From the NCBI GenBank assembly GCA_964427185.1, contig CAYRSN010000011.1:1-42117 (forward strand): a DNA stretch of 42,117 nucleotides, written 5' to 3'. The position numbers and the translations under genes were made by a program. Below, in pieces: positions 16,266-26,600 of this stretch. The stretch comes from Sulfurivirga sp964427185 (GTDB lineage: Bacteria; Pseudomonadota; Gammaproteobacteria; Thiomicrospirales; Thiomicrospiraceae). Position 1 is the first letter of the stretch, and each line of letters starts with the position of its first letter. The notes beneath the pieces were generated by a model. That model ran no database searches and was not told where the DNA came from. It worked only from the letters and a program-made list of their open reading frames with translations.

Positions 16266-17930
16266 ATGGAAACGGGAATTGACTGGGTTTCTTTGCTGTT
16301 AGTCTTTATCGGCGGGTTGGCAATGTTTATGTTTGCCATGACCATGCTGGTAAATAGTATGATGGCTTTGACAGGTAAGGAGTTACGGTATTTCCTTGCC
16401 CGTTTGACCACCAACCGTTTTACAGGTGCACTGGCAGGGGCGGCAACCACGGCGATTATTCAATCCTCTTCCATTACTACTGTGTTGGTTGTGGGGTTTG
16501 TATCTGCCGGCCTGATGAATCTCTATCAGGCGGCAGGCGTGATTCTGGGTGTTAATGTGGGCACGACGATCACCGCACAGCTGATTGCCTTTCAGCTGGA
16601 AAGCCTGGCATTTGTCATGATGGCGGCAGGCGTGATGGCTTATTTTTTAAGCCGTATACCTCGTCAGAAATATCTGGGCGAGCTGCTTTTCAGCTTGGGG
16701 CTGTTGTTTTACGGCATGTCTCTGATGAGTGAGGCGCTTTCGCCTCTGCGGGATTATCCGCCTTTCCTTTCCTGGATGCATCATATTGAAAACCCTTTGT
16801 ATGGTTTGCTGGTAGGGTTGGTATTTACGGCACTGGTGCAGTCTTCTTCTGCCACCACAGGTGTGGTGATCGTATTGGTGAGCAATGGTCTGGTGTCGCT
16901 GGAAGGAGGCATTGCATTGATTCTGGGTGCTAATGTAGGTACAACGGTGACGGCTATGCTGGCAGCTGTGGGTGCCCGCAACAGGAATGCATTACGGGCG
17001 GGCTGGATTCATACGGCCTTTAATCTGTTTGGTGCTTTGATCTGGATATTTTTTATTCCGCAACTTGCAGCATTAAGCCAGTGGGTGACTTTTCTGTTTA
17101 CGCAGGATACGGATGTGCTGGGGCATCTGCCTCGAGAAATCGCTAATGCACATACGATTTTCAATGTGGTGAATTTGCTGCTGTTTCTGCCTTTAATTCC
17201 TTGGCTGGTCAGAACTGCTTACTGGTTGGTGCCGCTGAAAGAGGAGGAAAAAATACAGCATGCGCTCGGGCCTAAGTATCTGGATGATCAGTTTTTAAAA
17301 ACGCCGGAGCTGGCCTTTGAAGCTTTTTTTCAGGAGCTGGATCATTACCGTCATCAACTGGGAAGTTATCTGCATCAGCTGCATAGGCAGGTGGAGCATA
17401 CTTCCATTGATCAGTTGACCCAACAGGCTTTTACCCATCGGCAGTTTGTCAGCTATCAGGAAGCGTTGACGCTTTATTTGGGTAAGCTCAATCAGACAAC
17501 ACTGTCGGAACGGGAAAAAGCCCAGCTTTTGACCCTGACGCGTATGCTCAGCCTGCTAGAAAACATGCTTGAAGGTATTGAGACGGATTATCTTCAGGTA
17601 CTGCGCAAACTAATTGAAGAAAATATCGAGCCGAGCAAAAAAATCAAAAACTGGTTTAAGACACTGGCGGAGACGGTAGAGATCAGCCTGGATAAAGCCA
17701 TGTCTGCGGTGATTCATCAGGACAGCACTCAGGCCATGGAAGTGTTTACCTTAAAGGAAAAAGTAGACTATCTCATTGAAACCGTGATCGCCTATCAGGC
17801 CGAACACCTGCAGGCGACCGAAAAGCGGGTGATGATTTTCAGGTTGGAAATCCAGCTGATCAACTACTTCAAGCGTCAGCAGACATTGGCGAAACGCATT
17901 GCCCGTCTGGTGCCTGATCAAACTCCCTGA
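16266..17930 (+). CDS. Na+/phosphate cotransporter of the NptA/YjbB type with PhoU-like tail
   Basis: Inner-membrane transporter of the Na/Pi-II family. The 554-aa protein has two inverted membrane repeats, each with the QSSS signature: residues 66-69 (AIIQSSSITT) and 192-195 (ALVQSSSATTG). Each is followed by a G-x-N-x-G-T-T motif (GVNVGTTIT and GANVGTTVT). After about residue 340 the protein becomes soluble and helical, like the PhoU-like domain of YjbB, which exports or balances phosphate. The start ATG at 16266 has only a weak ribosome site. Its 3' end overlaps the convergent yjbQ by 13 bases. From here rightward G clearly exceeds C on the top strand. Direction of phosphate movement cannot be decided from sequence. 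Confidence 0.93.
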   Translation: METGIDWVSLLLVFIGGLAMFMFAMTMLVNSMMALTGKELRYFLARLTTNRFTGALAGAATTAIIQSSSITTVLVVGFVSAGLMNLYQAAGVILGVNVGTTITAQLIAFQLESLAFVMMAAGVMAYFLSRIPRQKYLGELLFSLGLLFYGMSLMSEALSPLRDYPPFLSWMHHIENPLYGLLVGLVFTALVQSSSATTGVVIVLVSNGLVSLEGGIALILGANVGTTVTAMLAAVGARNRNALRAGWIHTAFNLFGALIWIFFIPQLAALSQWVTFLFTQDTDVLGHLPREIANAHTIFNVVNLLLFLPLIPWLVRTAYWLVPLKEEEKIQHALGPKYLDDQFLKTPELAFEAFFQELDHYRHQLGSYLHQLHRQVEHTSIDQLTQQAFTHRQFVSYQEALTLYLGKLNQTTLSEREKAQLLTLTRMLSLLENMLEGIETDYLQVLRKLIEENIEPSKKIKNWFKTLAETVEISLDKAMSAVIHQDSTQAMEVFTLKEKVDYLIETVIAYQAEHLQATEKRVMIFRLEIQLINYFKRQQTLAKRIARLVPDQTP

Positions 17931-18337
17931 AGGGTAACGACCACCTTGCGTTGGAAGCGCCCGGTACGGTGTTCATAGAGAAACACGCCCTGCCAGGTGC
18001 CCAGGTTCAGCTGGCCGTTGCTCACGGGAATCGTGAGGCTGGTTTCTGTGAGCAGAGTGCGGATGTGTCCGCTCATGTCATCATCCCCTTCATAGTTGTG
18101 CTCATAGTTGGGGTCGCCATCGAGCACGTTTTTCTGCATCCAGTATTCAATATCCCGACGCACGGAAGGGTCGGCGTTTTCCGTAATGATCAGTGAAGCG
18201 GAGGTATGCTGGATAAACAGATTACACAGCCCGGTCTGCACGCCGCTTTGCGCTACCGCCTGGTTAATGGCCTCGGTGATATTGAAGGTGCCGCGGCGCG
18301 GGCTTTCAAAGGAAAGGGTCTCCTGCCAGAGTTTCAT
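17918..18337 (-). CDS. yjbQ: YjbQ/UPF0047 family protein (secondary thiamine-phosphate synthase-like)
   Basis: A 139-aa member of the widespread UPF0047 family. Its E. coli member YjbQ has weak thiamine-phosphate synthase activity, but the true role is uncertain. The family signature is complete: IQHTSASLIITENADPSVRRD at about 42-62, GDDDMSGHIRTLL, and LGTWQGVFLYEHR near the C-terminus. Conserved histidines in these three motifs form the metal/active site. The ATG at 18337 has AGGAGT upstream at good spacing. It is transcribed away from metE, with a 105-base shared spacer containing a MetR-type box, and it converges on the phosphate transporter. Confidence 0.95.
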   Translation of the reverse strand: MKLWQETLSFESPRRGTFNITEAINQAVAQSGVQTGLCNLFIQHTSASLIITENADPSVRRDIEYWMQKNVLDGDPNYEHNYEGDDDMSGHIRTLLTETSLTIPVSNGQLNLGTWQGVFLYEHRTGRFQRKVVVTLQGV

Positions 18338-18351
18338 TACACACTCCTGTA

Positions 18352-18364
18352 TGAAAAAAATTCA
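18352..18364. promoter_or_regulatory. MetR-type operator upstream of metE
   Basis: The 13-mer TGAAAAAAATTCA matches the known MetR consensus TGAA-N5-TTCA, with A at the central position. It lies 78 bases before the metE start codon and just outside the divergent yjbQ start. In enteric bacteria the LysR-type regulator MetR with homocysteine activates metE from such sites. A metR gene is not in the window. Confidence 0.65.
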
Positions 18365-18442
18365 TAAACAGTTAAATAACAATCAATTTATAAGCTGAAA
18401 AGCGCCTTAACATTGTAGGCATCTTAAATCAGGAGTAGAACC

Positions 18443-20701
18443 ATGAAACATAATTTAGGCTTTCCCCGCTTTGGCGCCCAGCGGGAATTGAAATTTGCAC
18501 TGGAAAAGTATTGGCGCGGTGAGATTTCACAGGATGAACTGCTGGCTACCGGAAAGGAACTGCGTCAGCGCCACTGGCAGCTACAACAGGATGCCGGCGT
18601 TGAGCTGATCCCGGTAGGGGATTTTGCTTTTTATGATCATATGCTCAATATGAGCACATTGTTAGGGCATATTCCCGCCCGTTTCCGCGATGGTGAGTAT
18701 AACCTGGATACCTATTTCCGCATGGCCCGTGGCCGTGCGCCTTCCGGTACCCCGACGGCCGCCTGTGAGATGACCAAGTGGTTTGACACCAACTATCACT
18801 ACATTGTGCCAGAGCTAGAGGCGGACACTACTTTTGCCATTACGGATGAGCGCCTGTTCGATCAGGTGGCAGAAGCCCAGCAGGCAGGCTTTAACACCAA
18901 GCCGGTGCTGGTGGGGCCGGTGACCTATCTGTACCTGGCCAAGGGCGAGGGTGACAAGCTGGCTTGGCTGGATAAGCTGCTGCCCGTGTATCAGCAGATT
19001 CTTGATCGTCTGAAAACTCTGGGCGTGGAATGGGTGCAGATTGATGAGCCGGCATTGGTGATGGAGCTGGATGCCGACTGGCAGGCTGCTTATGAAAAAA
19101 CCTATGCCGCATTGAGCGGGCAGGGCGTGAAGCTGCTGCTGACCACCTATTTTGACGATGTGCTGGCGCACCGTGATCTGATTGAGCGCTTGCCGGTGGA
19201 TGGCGTGCACATTGATGTCACCCGTGGTGAAGACCAGTGGGCGTGGCTGGAGCAGTTCCCTGCCGATAAGGTGCTTTCCGTAGGCGGCATTGACGGGCGC
19301 AATATCTGGAAGACCAATCTTAATGAACTGCGCGGTCGTCTGCTGAAACTGCATGAGGAGCGAGGGGAAAACCTGTGGCTGGCACCCAGCTGCTCCCTGC
19401 TGCATGTGCCGGTGGATCTGGCGCTGGAGGAAAAGCTCAACCCCACCATCAAGCAATGGCTGGCCTTTGCCAAGCAGAAGCTGGAAGAACTCAATCTGCT
19501 GGCGGAAAGCCTTAAAAACCCTGCCGTGGTGGACAGTGAGGCTTGGCAGACCCATGCACAGGCCGTGGACAGCCGCAAGACGGCTGAGGAGATCCATGAC
19601 CCTGCCGTGCAGCAGCGTCTGAAAGAGACAGAAACCCTCTCTGTAGAGCGTAAATCTCCTTTTGAAGAACGTAAGGTCAAACAGCAGGCTTGGATGAAGT
19701 TGCCGCTTCTGCCTACCACCACCATCGGTTCTTTCCCACAGACATCCGAAATCCGCAAAATGCGTCGGGAGTTCAAACAGGGGCTGATCAACGAGCAGGA
19801 CTATGTAGCCTTCATGCACAGTGAGATCGCCCGGGTGGTCAAGGCGCAGGAAGAGCTGGACATCGACGTGCTGGTGCATGGTGAACCGGAGCGCAACGAC
19901 ATGGTGGAATACTTCGGCGAGCAGCTGAAAGGTTACACCTTCACCCAGCACGGTTGGGTGCAGTCTTACGGCTCCCGCATGGTTAAGCCTCCCATTATTT
20001 TTGGGGATGTAAGCCGACCTAAGGCCATGACCGTGGCCTGGTCAAAATATGCTCAGAGCCTCACCGACCGCCCCATGAAGGGCATGCTCACCGGTCCTAT
20101 CACCATGCTGCAGTGGGCCTTTGTGCGTGACGACCAGCCTCGCAGCCTGACCGCGCGGCAGATCGCCCTGGCCATTCGAGACGAAGTGCAGGATCTGGAA
20201 GCGGAAGGCATTAAAGTCATTCAGATTGACGAGCCTGCGCTGCGCGAAGGGCTGCCGCTTAAAAAATCCCGTTGGACCGAGTATCTGGACTGGGCCGTGC
20301 ATGCCTTCAAGCTCAGTGCAAACGGTGTGGAAGATGACACCCAGATCCACACCCACATGTGTTATGCGGAGTTCAATGACATTATCGATGCCATTGAAGC
20401 GCTGGATGCCGATGTGATCTCCATTGAAACCAGCCGCTCCCGTATGGAGCTATTGAGTGCCTTTGTGGATCACGCCTATCCCAATGACATCGGCCCCGGC
20501 GTGTGGGATATTCACTCCCCCAATGTGCCGGACAGCGAGGAGATGATCGAACTGCTGGAAAAAGCCATCAAGGTCATTCCCGTTGAGCGCCTGTGGGTGA
20601 ACCCGGACTGCGGCCTCAAAACCCGCGGTTGGGAAGAAGTCATCCCCGCACTGGAACACCTGGTCACCGCCGCCAAAACCCTGCGGCAGAAATACCAGTA
20701 A
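18443..20701 (+). CDS. metE: cobalamin-independent methionine synthase
   Basis: Transfers the methyl group of 5-methyltetrahydropteroyl-triglutamate to homocysteine, the last step of methionine synthesis. The 752-aa protein matches the family (753 in E. coli). It has two related barrels, the N-terminal starting MKHNLGFPRFGAQRELKFALE and the catalytic C-terminal one starting near PTTTIGSFPQT. The zinc site is complete: H638 and C640 (in HTHMC), E662 and C723 (NPDCGLKTRGW), each offset by exactly three from the E. coli numbering. The ATG at 18443 has AGGAG upstream. A MetR-type box sits 78 bases before it and a strong terminator follows, so it is a single-gene unit. No MetJ box or riboswitch was seen. 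Confidence 0.98.
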   Translation: MKHNLGFPRFGAQRELKFALEKYWRGEISQDELLATGKELRQRHWQLQQDAGVELIPVGDFAFYDHMLNMSTLLGHIPARFRDGEYNLDTYFRMARGRAPSGTPTAACEMTKWFDTNYHYIVPELEADTTFAITDERLFDQVAEAQQAGFNTKPVLVGPVTYLYLAKGEGDKLAWLDKLLPVYQQILDRLKTLGVEWVQIDEPALVMELDADWQAAYEKTYAALSGQGVKLLLTTYFDDVLAHRDLIERLPVDGVHIDVTRGEDQWAWLEQFPADKVLSVGGIDGRNIWKTNLNELRGRLLKLHEERGENLWLAPSCSLLHVPVDLALEEKLNPTIKQWLAFAKQKLEELNLLAESLKNPAVVDSEAWQTHAQAVDSRKTAEEIHDPAVQQRLKETETLSVERKSPFEERKVKQQAWMKLPLLPTTTIGSFPQTSEIRKMRREFKQGLINEQDYVAFMHSEIARVVKAQEELDIDVLVHGEPERNDMVEYFGEQLKGYTFTQHGWVQSYGSRMVKPPIIFGDVSRPKAMTVAWSKYAQSLTDRPMKGMLTGPITMLQWAFVRDDQPRSLTARQIALAIRDEVQDLEAEGIKVIQIDEPALREGLPLKKSRWTEYLDWAVHAFKLSANGVEDDTQIHTHMCYAEFNDIIDAIEALDADVISIETSRSRMELLSAFVDHAYPNDIGPGVWDIHSPNVPDSEEMIELLEKAIKVIPVERLWVNPDCGLKTRGWEEVIPALEHLVTAAKTLRQKYQ

Positions 20702-20726
20702 TTAGACCAATTTGTTTACCTCTGTT

Positions 20727-20749
20727 AACCGGCCTCTGGCCGGTTTTTT
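20727..20749 (+). terminator. rho-independent terminator after metE
   Basis: A perfect 8-bp stem (AACCGGCC / GGCCGGTT) with a TCT loop is followed by four further T residues, 26 bases past the metE stop. Confidence 0.93.
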
Positions 20750-20766
20750 ATTACAGACATTTTTTA

Positions 20767-20794
20767 GTGACAGTTTTTCAATTTAATATAAAAT
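20767..20794 (+). promoter_or_regulatory. candidate sigma70 promoter for the Fic gene
   Basis: GTGACA at 20767-20772 and TAAAAT at 20789-20794 are 16 bases apart in an AT-rich stretch between the metE terminator and the Fic start codon. The transcript would start near 20801, leaving a leader of about 50 bases. This is pattern matching only. Confidence 0.35.
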
Positions 20795-20852
20795 TTATCT
20801 TTTATTTTCAGTAAGATATGAAAATACTTAATCGGACATTAAAAAAGACATT

Positions 20853-22022
20853 ATGATGGAAAATATAATGCTGAGAATTGAAACCGAACGGGCAGGTTTC
20901 TTTACTTTTCAGCTGGGTGTAGAGCCAGACGCGGTCAAACTGCCATTGATCCGGATTCAGGATGCCTATGCACGCTTTGACAGCTCTCCACTGGCACAGG
21001 TAGCCAATCAACTGGAACAGGAAGTGGTGGTGTCCAGTATTTTTGGCACCAATAGCATTGAGGGAGGCACGTTGAGTGAAAGTGAAACTGCAATGGCACT
21101 GCGGGAAACAGAGCATTCAGAAATATCATTGCCTGCAGATGTCGAAAAACGCAGGGCACGGAATTTGAAGCAGGCTTATCAATTGGCTGTAGACGTAGCA
21201 CAAACCCACAACTGGACATTGAATGTGGCGTTTATCTGCCAGCTCCATGCTATGGTGACTGAAGGGTTGCCGCACCCTTACAATCGTCCCGGTCTATTGC
21301 GGGATAACCCAAAAGGTATTCATACTCATGTAGGCGACAGTGATCATGGTGGGCGCTACAAGCCGCCTCAATCCGGGCGGGATATCGAGCGTTTGTTGGA
21401 TGCATTGATAGACTGGTATCAGCAGCTTTGTCAGGCTGAGGTGCCTGTTCTTTTGCGTGCGCCTTTGGTTCATTACTATTTTGAACGTATTCATCCATTT
21501 TGGGACGGGAATGGACGAGTGGGGCGTATTATTGAAGCAACCCTGTTGCAGCAGGCAGGCTATCGCTATGCGCCTTTTGCATTGTCACGCTATTACTTTG
21601 AACATATTGATCGTTATTTTATGTTGTTCAATCAGTGCAGAAAGGCAGAAAACCACCATGAACCTTATCCAAATACACCTTTTGTGGTTTTTTTTCTGGA
21701 AGGGTTTTTGGATTCGATCAATCGACTACATGATCGAGTGAATCAATTGGTTTCCATTCTATTGTTTGAAATGCAGCTCAAACGCTATTTGGATGAGAAA
21801 GTTATCAATCCTCGACAATATGCTATTGTCACCCAATTGATGAAAGAAGGTGCCATGTCCTTGCGTCAGTTGCGGGCTGCGCCTTGGTATCAGGCACTGT
21901 ATATGCGCCTTACGGATAAAACCCGTCAGCGGGATTTGCATAAATTGAAAGCACTTGAACTGATCATTCAGGATCAAAGCGACCAGATACGCCCCTCTAT
22001 TTTTCTTTCACAGGATGGGTAA
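20853..22022 (+). CDS. Fic-domain protein AMP-transferase with N-terminal inhibitory motif
   Basis: Fic enzymes usually transfer AMP from ATP to a hydroxyl side chain of a target protein. The 389 aa include a canonical active-site loop at 214-225: H214-P-F-W-D218-G-N220-G-R222-V-G-R225, with every catalytic residue present. The N-terminal part contains T66-N-S-I-E70-G71, matching the self-inhibitory [ST]xxxE[GN] helix. This is therefore a class II Fic, controlled within one chain and not needing a separate antitoxin. A flap region (HTHVGDSDHGGRYKPP) and a C-terminal winged-helix-like segment follow. The ATG at 20853 has a weak ribosome site, and a second ATG follows it directly. The 3' end overlaps recD by 26 bases. 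Targets are unknown; it may be a housekeeping or stress regulator. Confidence 0.93.
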   Translation: MMENIMLRIETERAGFFTFQLGVEPDAVKLPLIRIQDAYARFDSSPLAQVANQLEQEVVVSSIFGTNSIEGGTLSESETAMALRETEHSEISLPADVEKRRARNLKQAYQLAVDVAQTHNWTLNVAFICQLHAMVTEGLPHPYNRPGLLRDNPKGIHTHVGDSDHGGRYKPPQSGRDIERLLDALIDWYQQLCQAEVPVLLRAPLVHYYFERIHPFWDGNGRVGRIIEATLLQQAGYRYAPFALSRYYFEHIDRYFMLFNQCRKAENHHEPYPNTPFVVFFLEGFLDSINRLHDRVNQLVSILLFEMQLKRYLDEKVINPRQYAIVTQLMKEGAMSLRQLRAAPWYQALYMRLTDKTRQRDLHKLKALELIIQDQSDQIRPSIFLSQDG

Positions 22023-23622
22023 TATTCAGCCCGCTCTTGCGCTGGGTAGGGGTGTTTATGCCGTCTTTGAATGAGGCTTCAGCACCTGCCAGCTGGAATT
22101 GATTTTTGGCGCGGGTGAGTGCGGTGTAGATCAGCTCGCGGGTGATCAGCGGGTGGGGTTCGGGCGGGAGAAGCAGTAAAGTGGTATCAAATTCATCTCC
22201 CTGTGCTTTATGCACAGTGGTGGCGAAGGCGGTTTCATAAGCGGGGAGTTGCAGGTAAGGCACGCGTTTGACGCTGTCGCCCTCATCCATGAACCACACG
22301 CTCTGATCTCCTTTATGGGCAGGCAGCATCACACCCATATCTCCATTGAACAGCCCCAGGGTATAGTCGTTTTCCGTAATCTGAATGGCATGGCCTGCAA
22401 AGTAGTCTCCTTTGCCGAAAGCAAGCTGCTGTTGACTACGGAAGTATTCAATCAGTTGTTGATTGAGCCAGGTGGCACCGTAGGATCCCTGACGCAGGGC
22501 GGTGAGAATGCGGTAGCGGGCGAGCGCTTTCAGCAATGCCAGAGCATGTTTTTCAGTAGGCAGTGTCTGATTTGTCAGCAGGGTCAGATAAGGCGCATAG
22601 CCTTGCGCTAATTGAGGCAGATGGGGATTGCTGCCCAGATAACTGAGTTGCGGTGTATCGTTTTCAGCAAGCATTAACCAGGCTTTGTCATCCTCGCCTG
22701 CGAGGATAAGATCCGCCAGTTGGGCAATGATTTCGTCGGAGCGATGTCCGCGGGTCAGCGCTACATGGGCTTCTGGCAGTATGTCCACCAATGCACCGAG
22801 CACCTGTCCGGCTTCCACGGAAGCCAGCTGATTGGGGTCACCCATGAGAATCAGGCTGGCGTTGTCGGGAAGTGCATCTACCAGTTTGGCCATGGTAAAG
22901 ACATCCACCATGGAGGCTTCGTCCACCACCACCAGTTGAGTAGGTAGAGGGCGTTCCGCATGGTATTTTGGCTGACCGGAGAGGGCTTCGATGCCCAGCA
23001 GGCGGTGTAGGGTGGCGGGTTTGAGCGTAGACAGCGGCGCTTTGAGGGACTCCGGCAGGTTTTTTAACGCATTTTGCAATGCCTGATGCATGCGCTGGGC
23101 GGCTTTGCCCGTGGGCGCGCACAGGGTAATGATGGTATCGGGACGCGCTTCCAGCCAGGCGGCCAGCAGCCAGGCAAGGGTTGTGGTTTTGCCGGTTCCC
23201 GGCCCGCCGGTGAGTAGGGTCAGGCGCTGGTTGAGCGCCTTTTGGATCAGGGGGAATTTCTCCCTGTTCAGTCTGGCGTTTTGCGCGGCCTGTTTCAATG
23301 AGTCTGACAAGGTGGCGGATTGGATGGGCGCATGCTGCAGAGCCTGCAGGTGCTGAAGAATCAGCTGTTCCTTGCGCCACAGGCGCTGAAACTGCAGCCA
23401 GTGTCCATTCAGCACCAGTGGGGCATCACTCTGATCGCTGACACATGCCAGCCCGGAGAGTTTATCCGCCTGTGCCTGATCCAGCATGCAGCCGGTGTGT
23501 CCTTGTGCCTGCGCCTGCAGCAGCTGTACCAGAAAGGGTTCGATCAATTCGGCATGGTGTGGAGCCAGGGTGCGGGCAAGGTGTTTTGCCAGCAGTGTGG
23601 GGGTTGGGATGTTTTCAGCCAT
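21997..23622 (-). CDS. recD: exodeoxyribonuclease V alpha subunit
   Basis: 5'-3' helicase subunit of RecBCD, which processes double-strand breaks and degrades foreign linear DNA. The 541-aa protein shows Walker A GGPGTGKTT at 139-147, Walker B VVVDEAS with D234/E235, and the C-terminal helicase motif TVHKAQGDEF. I chose the ATG at 23622 over an in-frame ATG 15 codons earlier because GGAGG precedes it and because it creates an 8-base overlap (ATGGCTGA) with the recB stop, identical in form to the recC-recB junction. The protein is somewhat shorter than the 608-aa E. coli RecD. It is the last gene of the operon and converges on the Fic gene with a 26-base overlap. Confidence 0.96.
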   Translation of the reverse strand: MAENIPTPTLLAKHLARTLAPHHAELIEPFLVQLLQAQAQGHTGCMLDQAQADKLSGLACVSDQSDAPLVLNGHWLQFQRLWRKEQLILQHLQALQHAPIQSATLSDSLKQAAQNARLNREKFPLIQKALNQRLTLLTGGPGTGKTTTLAWLLAAWLEARPDTIITLCAPTGKAAQRMHQALQNALKNLPESLKAPLSTLKPATLHRLLGIEALSGQPKYHAERPLPTQLVVVDEASMVDVFTMAKLVDALPDNASLILMGDPNQLASVEAGQVLGALVDILPEAHVALTRGHRSDEIIAQLADLILAGEDDKAWLMLAENDTPQLSYLGSNPHLPQLAQGYAPYLTLLTNQTLPTEKHALALLKALARYRILTALRQGSYGATWLNQQLIEYFRSQQQLAFGKGDYFAGHAIQITENDYTLGLFNGDMGVMLPAHKGDQSVWFMDEGDSVKRVPYLQLPAYETAFATTVHKAQGDEFDTTLLLLPPEPHPLITRELIYTALTRAKNQFQLAGAEASFKDGINTPTQRKSGLNITHPVKEK

Positions 23623-26600
23623 GGCTACCTCCAAAACAGGCATCAAGTGCATTGAGGGTTTCTGCATTCCATTGCATGGAAAATACGCCGGTTTGCTGGT
23701 CAGGCCTCAACCCGCGCACAAACAGATAGCGCACGCCGCCCAGATGTTGATCGGGATCATAGCCGGGCAGAGTATTGCGTAGTAGCCGGTGCAGTGCCAG
23801 CTGGTAAATGAGCGCTTGCAGAAGATAGTCATGACCGGCCATGGCCTGTGCCAGCTGATCTGGAGTGTAGTCGATGAGGGTATTGGTTTTATAGTCTGCC
23901 ACGTAGTAGCGGCCACCGTGTTCCGCTACCAGATCAATAAACCCCTGCAGGAAGTTTTTGATTTTCACAAGGTCTTTATCCAGACGGATAGGACGCCAAC
24001 CCGGTATATTTTCCATCAGGGCATTCAATCGTTCGGCATCTACCCGAGGTGCATGGAGCACAAAGTGCAGCTCCCGCTGAACGGCATGGAGCGGTAAAGC
24101 TGCCAGTTGAAAGCCTCGGCAATCCACCTGCAGGGTGTTTTGCACCTGCTGGATGATTTGCTGTTTTTGTGTGTCGGTCAGTTTCAGGTTCGTGGCGAGC
24201 AGGACGGTTTTCAGGGTTTCGGCAATGTCCTGATCGTCAGCCTGAAAGTGGGGCAATTGTTCCATAATGGCATGGAACAGGTTGCCATAGGTGGCACCCC
24301 GCAAAGGGGTGCCGGTGCTGTCGTCGGGTGCGGGCATGCCGAGCGTTTCATCTTGCCAGGGAGTGAGGGTGTCCTGATGTTTCTGCTGGCGCGCCAGGCT
24401 GCTATAGCTGGTCAAACGTGGTGCCAGCAGGCGTGATTTTGGCAAAGGCTGAAAACTGCGCCAGTGATAGTGTTGAACGGGAGGTTGCCAGGGGGAAACA
24501 CGGTCATCTTCCGCTACGGCTTCGCGCCATTGGGGCAGGGTTTGCAGTGCCTTACGGCGTTTGCTCTCCGACCCCAGCAGATGTTTAATGCCAAAGCTGT
24601 TATCGTTAAGATTCTTGGTAGTGATATAAAGCCCCAGAAAGCTCTTTGCCCGGGTGCAGGCTACATAGAACAGGCGCACCATCTCCTGCTGCTGCGCCTG
24701 TTTGAAGGTTTCTTTGCCTTTCTCTTCATCCCAATGCACTCGGGGACCATTTTCTGTCATGGTCACCATGGGTTTGGGGTAATCATATTTCAGCCACCAG
24801 CCGGTATAGACCATGACAATGGGGTATTCCAGCCCTTTTGAGCTGTGGATGGTGACAATCTCCACGGCATCTTCATCGCTTTCCAGCCGGAGTTTGTCTT
24901 CGTTTCCACCCTGCTCGACACTTTTGATCGCCCAGTGATAAAGTGCCTGCGGGGGCAGTTGGTGGGCGGTGGCGGCCTGCTGCAGCTGTTCCAGCAGATG
25001 GCGCAGATCCGCCATGCGCCGCTGGCCGTCTTCCCGTATAGCCAGGCGTGTCCACACGCCCATTTCTTCCAGCAAGGTATTGAGTGCTGCAAGAAAACCT
25101 GTCTTTCGCCACTGGGCAGCCGTTTCGGCAAAGCGAATCTGGGCTTCCTGCAGGGCGGTGTCATTATGCAGCTTTTTGAGTGGCCATCGAAACAGCGACC
25201 CGGCCAGCACATAGCGCAGCAGACCGGTGTTGCGCAGGTTCAGCAGGCTCTGCATAAGCAGCAGCAGGGCTTCTGCGGTGTCGCTCTGCCAGACACTGTG
25301 AGGCGTGGTGCGCACACTGGGGACATTAAGCCTGCGCAGGGCGCGCTGCACGGCCTCGCCGTTACTGTGATTCTTGACCAGAATGGCAATATCGCCGGGT
25401 TTGACAGGCTGCTGTGCCTCACCCAGCCGTCCTGATTGCAGTAGCTGCACCACATCTCGGCACAGGTGGTTGAGGGTGGCGTATTCTCCATTGTCCTTGC
25501 CTTTCTGGATGAGCTGCAGGATGTTGTGGTTTTTTCCCTCGCAGGAGAGAGTGACTTTTTTATCCTCAATGCCCGCCTGCACGGGTGTGTAGAGGCAGCG
25601 GTGATCCAGAAAGGTATGCGGGCTGTCTTCTTCAAAAAACAGGGTGTTGAAGCCTTCAATCAGCTTGCTGTGAGTGCGGTAGTTGGTATTGAGGCTATAG
25701 TGGTGCTGTGCGGTTTTGGTCGCCAGATAGTAGGTTTCGATATTGGCACCGCGAAAGCCGTAGATGGCCTGCTTGGGGTCACCGATCAGGTAGAGCTGAT
25801 GGCGGTCGGTGGCGAACAGGGTGGAAAAGATGCGCCATTGATCCGGGTCGGTGTCCTGAAACTCATCAATCAGGCACACAGCATACTGAGCCTGCAGGTG
25901 TGTAATCAGCTGATCATTGAGGTTGTGGGCAATGGTATGGCGTAGGCTGCTGAAGGTGAAGCTGCTTTCCTGGGTCAGCAGGGTTTCAAAGGCGGTTTTC
26001 CATTGCTGGTGCTGGTGTTTGAACCAGGCAAGGGAAAGCTGCTCAAGTGTTTCTTTTGCATCATCCAGTTGTTGCAGCAGGGGTAGTGTTTGAGCTAAAA
26101 GTTGCGCCCACTGTTTTTGGAAAGCTTTTTTGGCAAGCCCTTGTAGATAGTCGCTGGCGTTTTCCGCTTCTGTCCAGTCTGGCCAGCCGGTTTCTTTCAG
26201 GGTGGAGAGGATGCGTGTGGCTTTTTTGACCTTGTTGCCGTTTAAGCTTTGTTTGTGCTGGGCGACCAGATCAAGTAGCCGTGCACCAAGCGCCTGTCTT
26301 TCGGATTTTTCAGGCAGGGTGAGGGTTTGCGCCTTTTGCAGTTGTTTTTCCCAGTCCGGGTATTGGGTGTCAAACTGGGCATAGAGGCCGATTTCAGCAA
26401 GGGGCTCTTTCAGCTTATCGGGGGAGGGATAGGCTTGTTGAATCACTTCATAGGCCAGCGGTGCTTGCTGGCTGAGTGCCTGCATGCTCTGTTGCCAGAG
26501 GCGATCCACAATGCGTTCGTTTAAGGCGCTTGCATCTTCCAGCAGTGCGGCATTGGGCGGCAGGTTGAGGCTTAAGGCATGGGTTCTGGCCAGTTGCACG

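Noticed and set aside
18338..18442. SAM or cobalamin riboswitch in front of metE
   Set aside because: The spacer is only 105 bases, has no multi-stem structure or conserved B12 box, and has a MetR-type site instead.
20853..22022. Fic-type toxin-antitoxin module
   Set aside because: No small antitoxin gene lies next to it, and the inhibitory motif is within the Fic protein itself.
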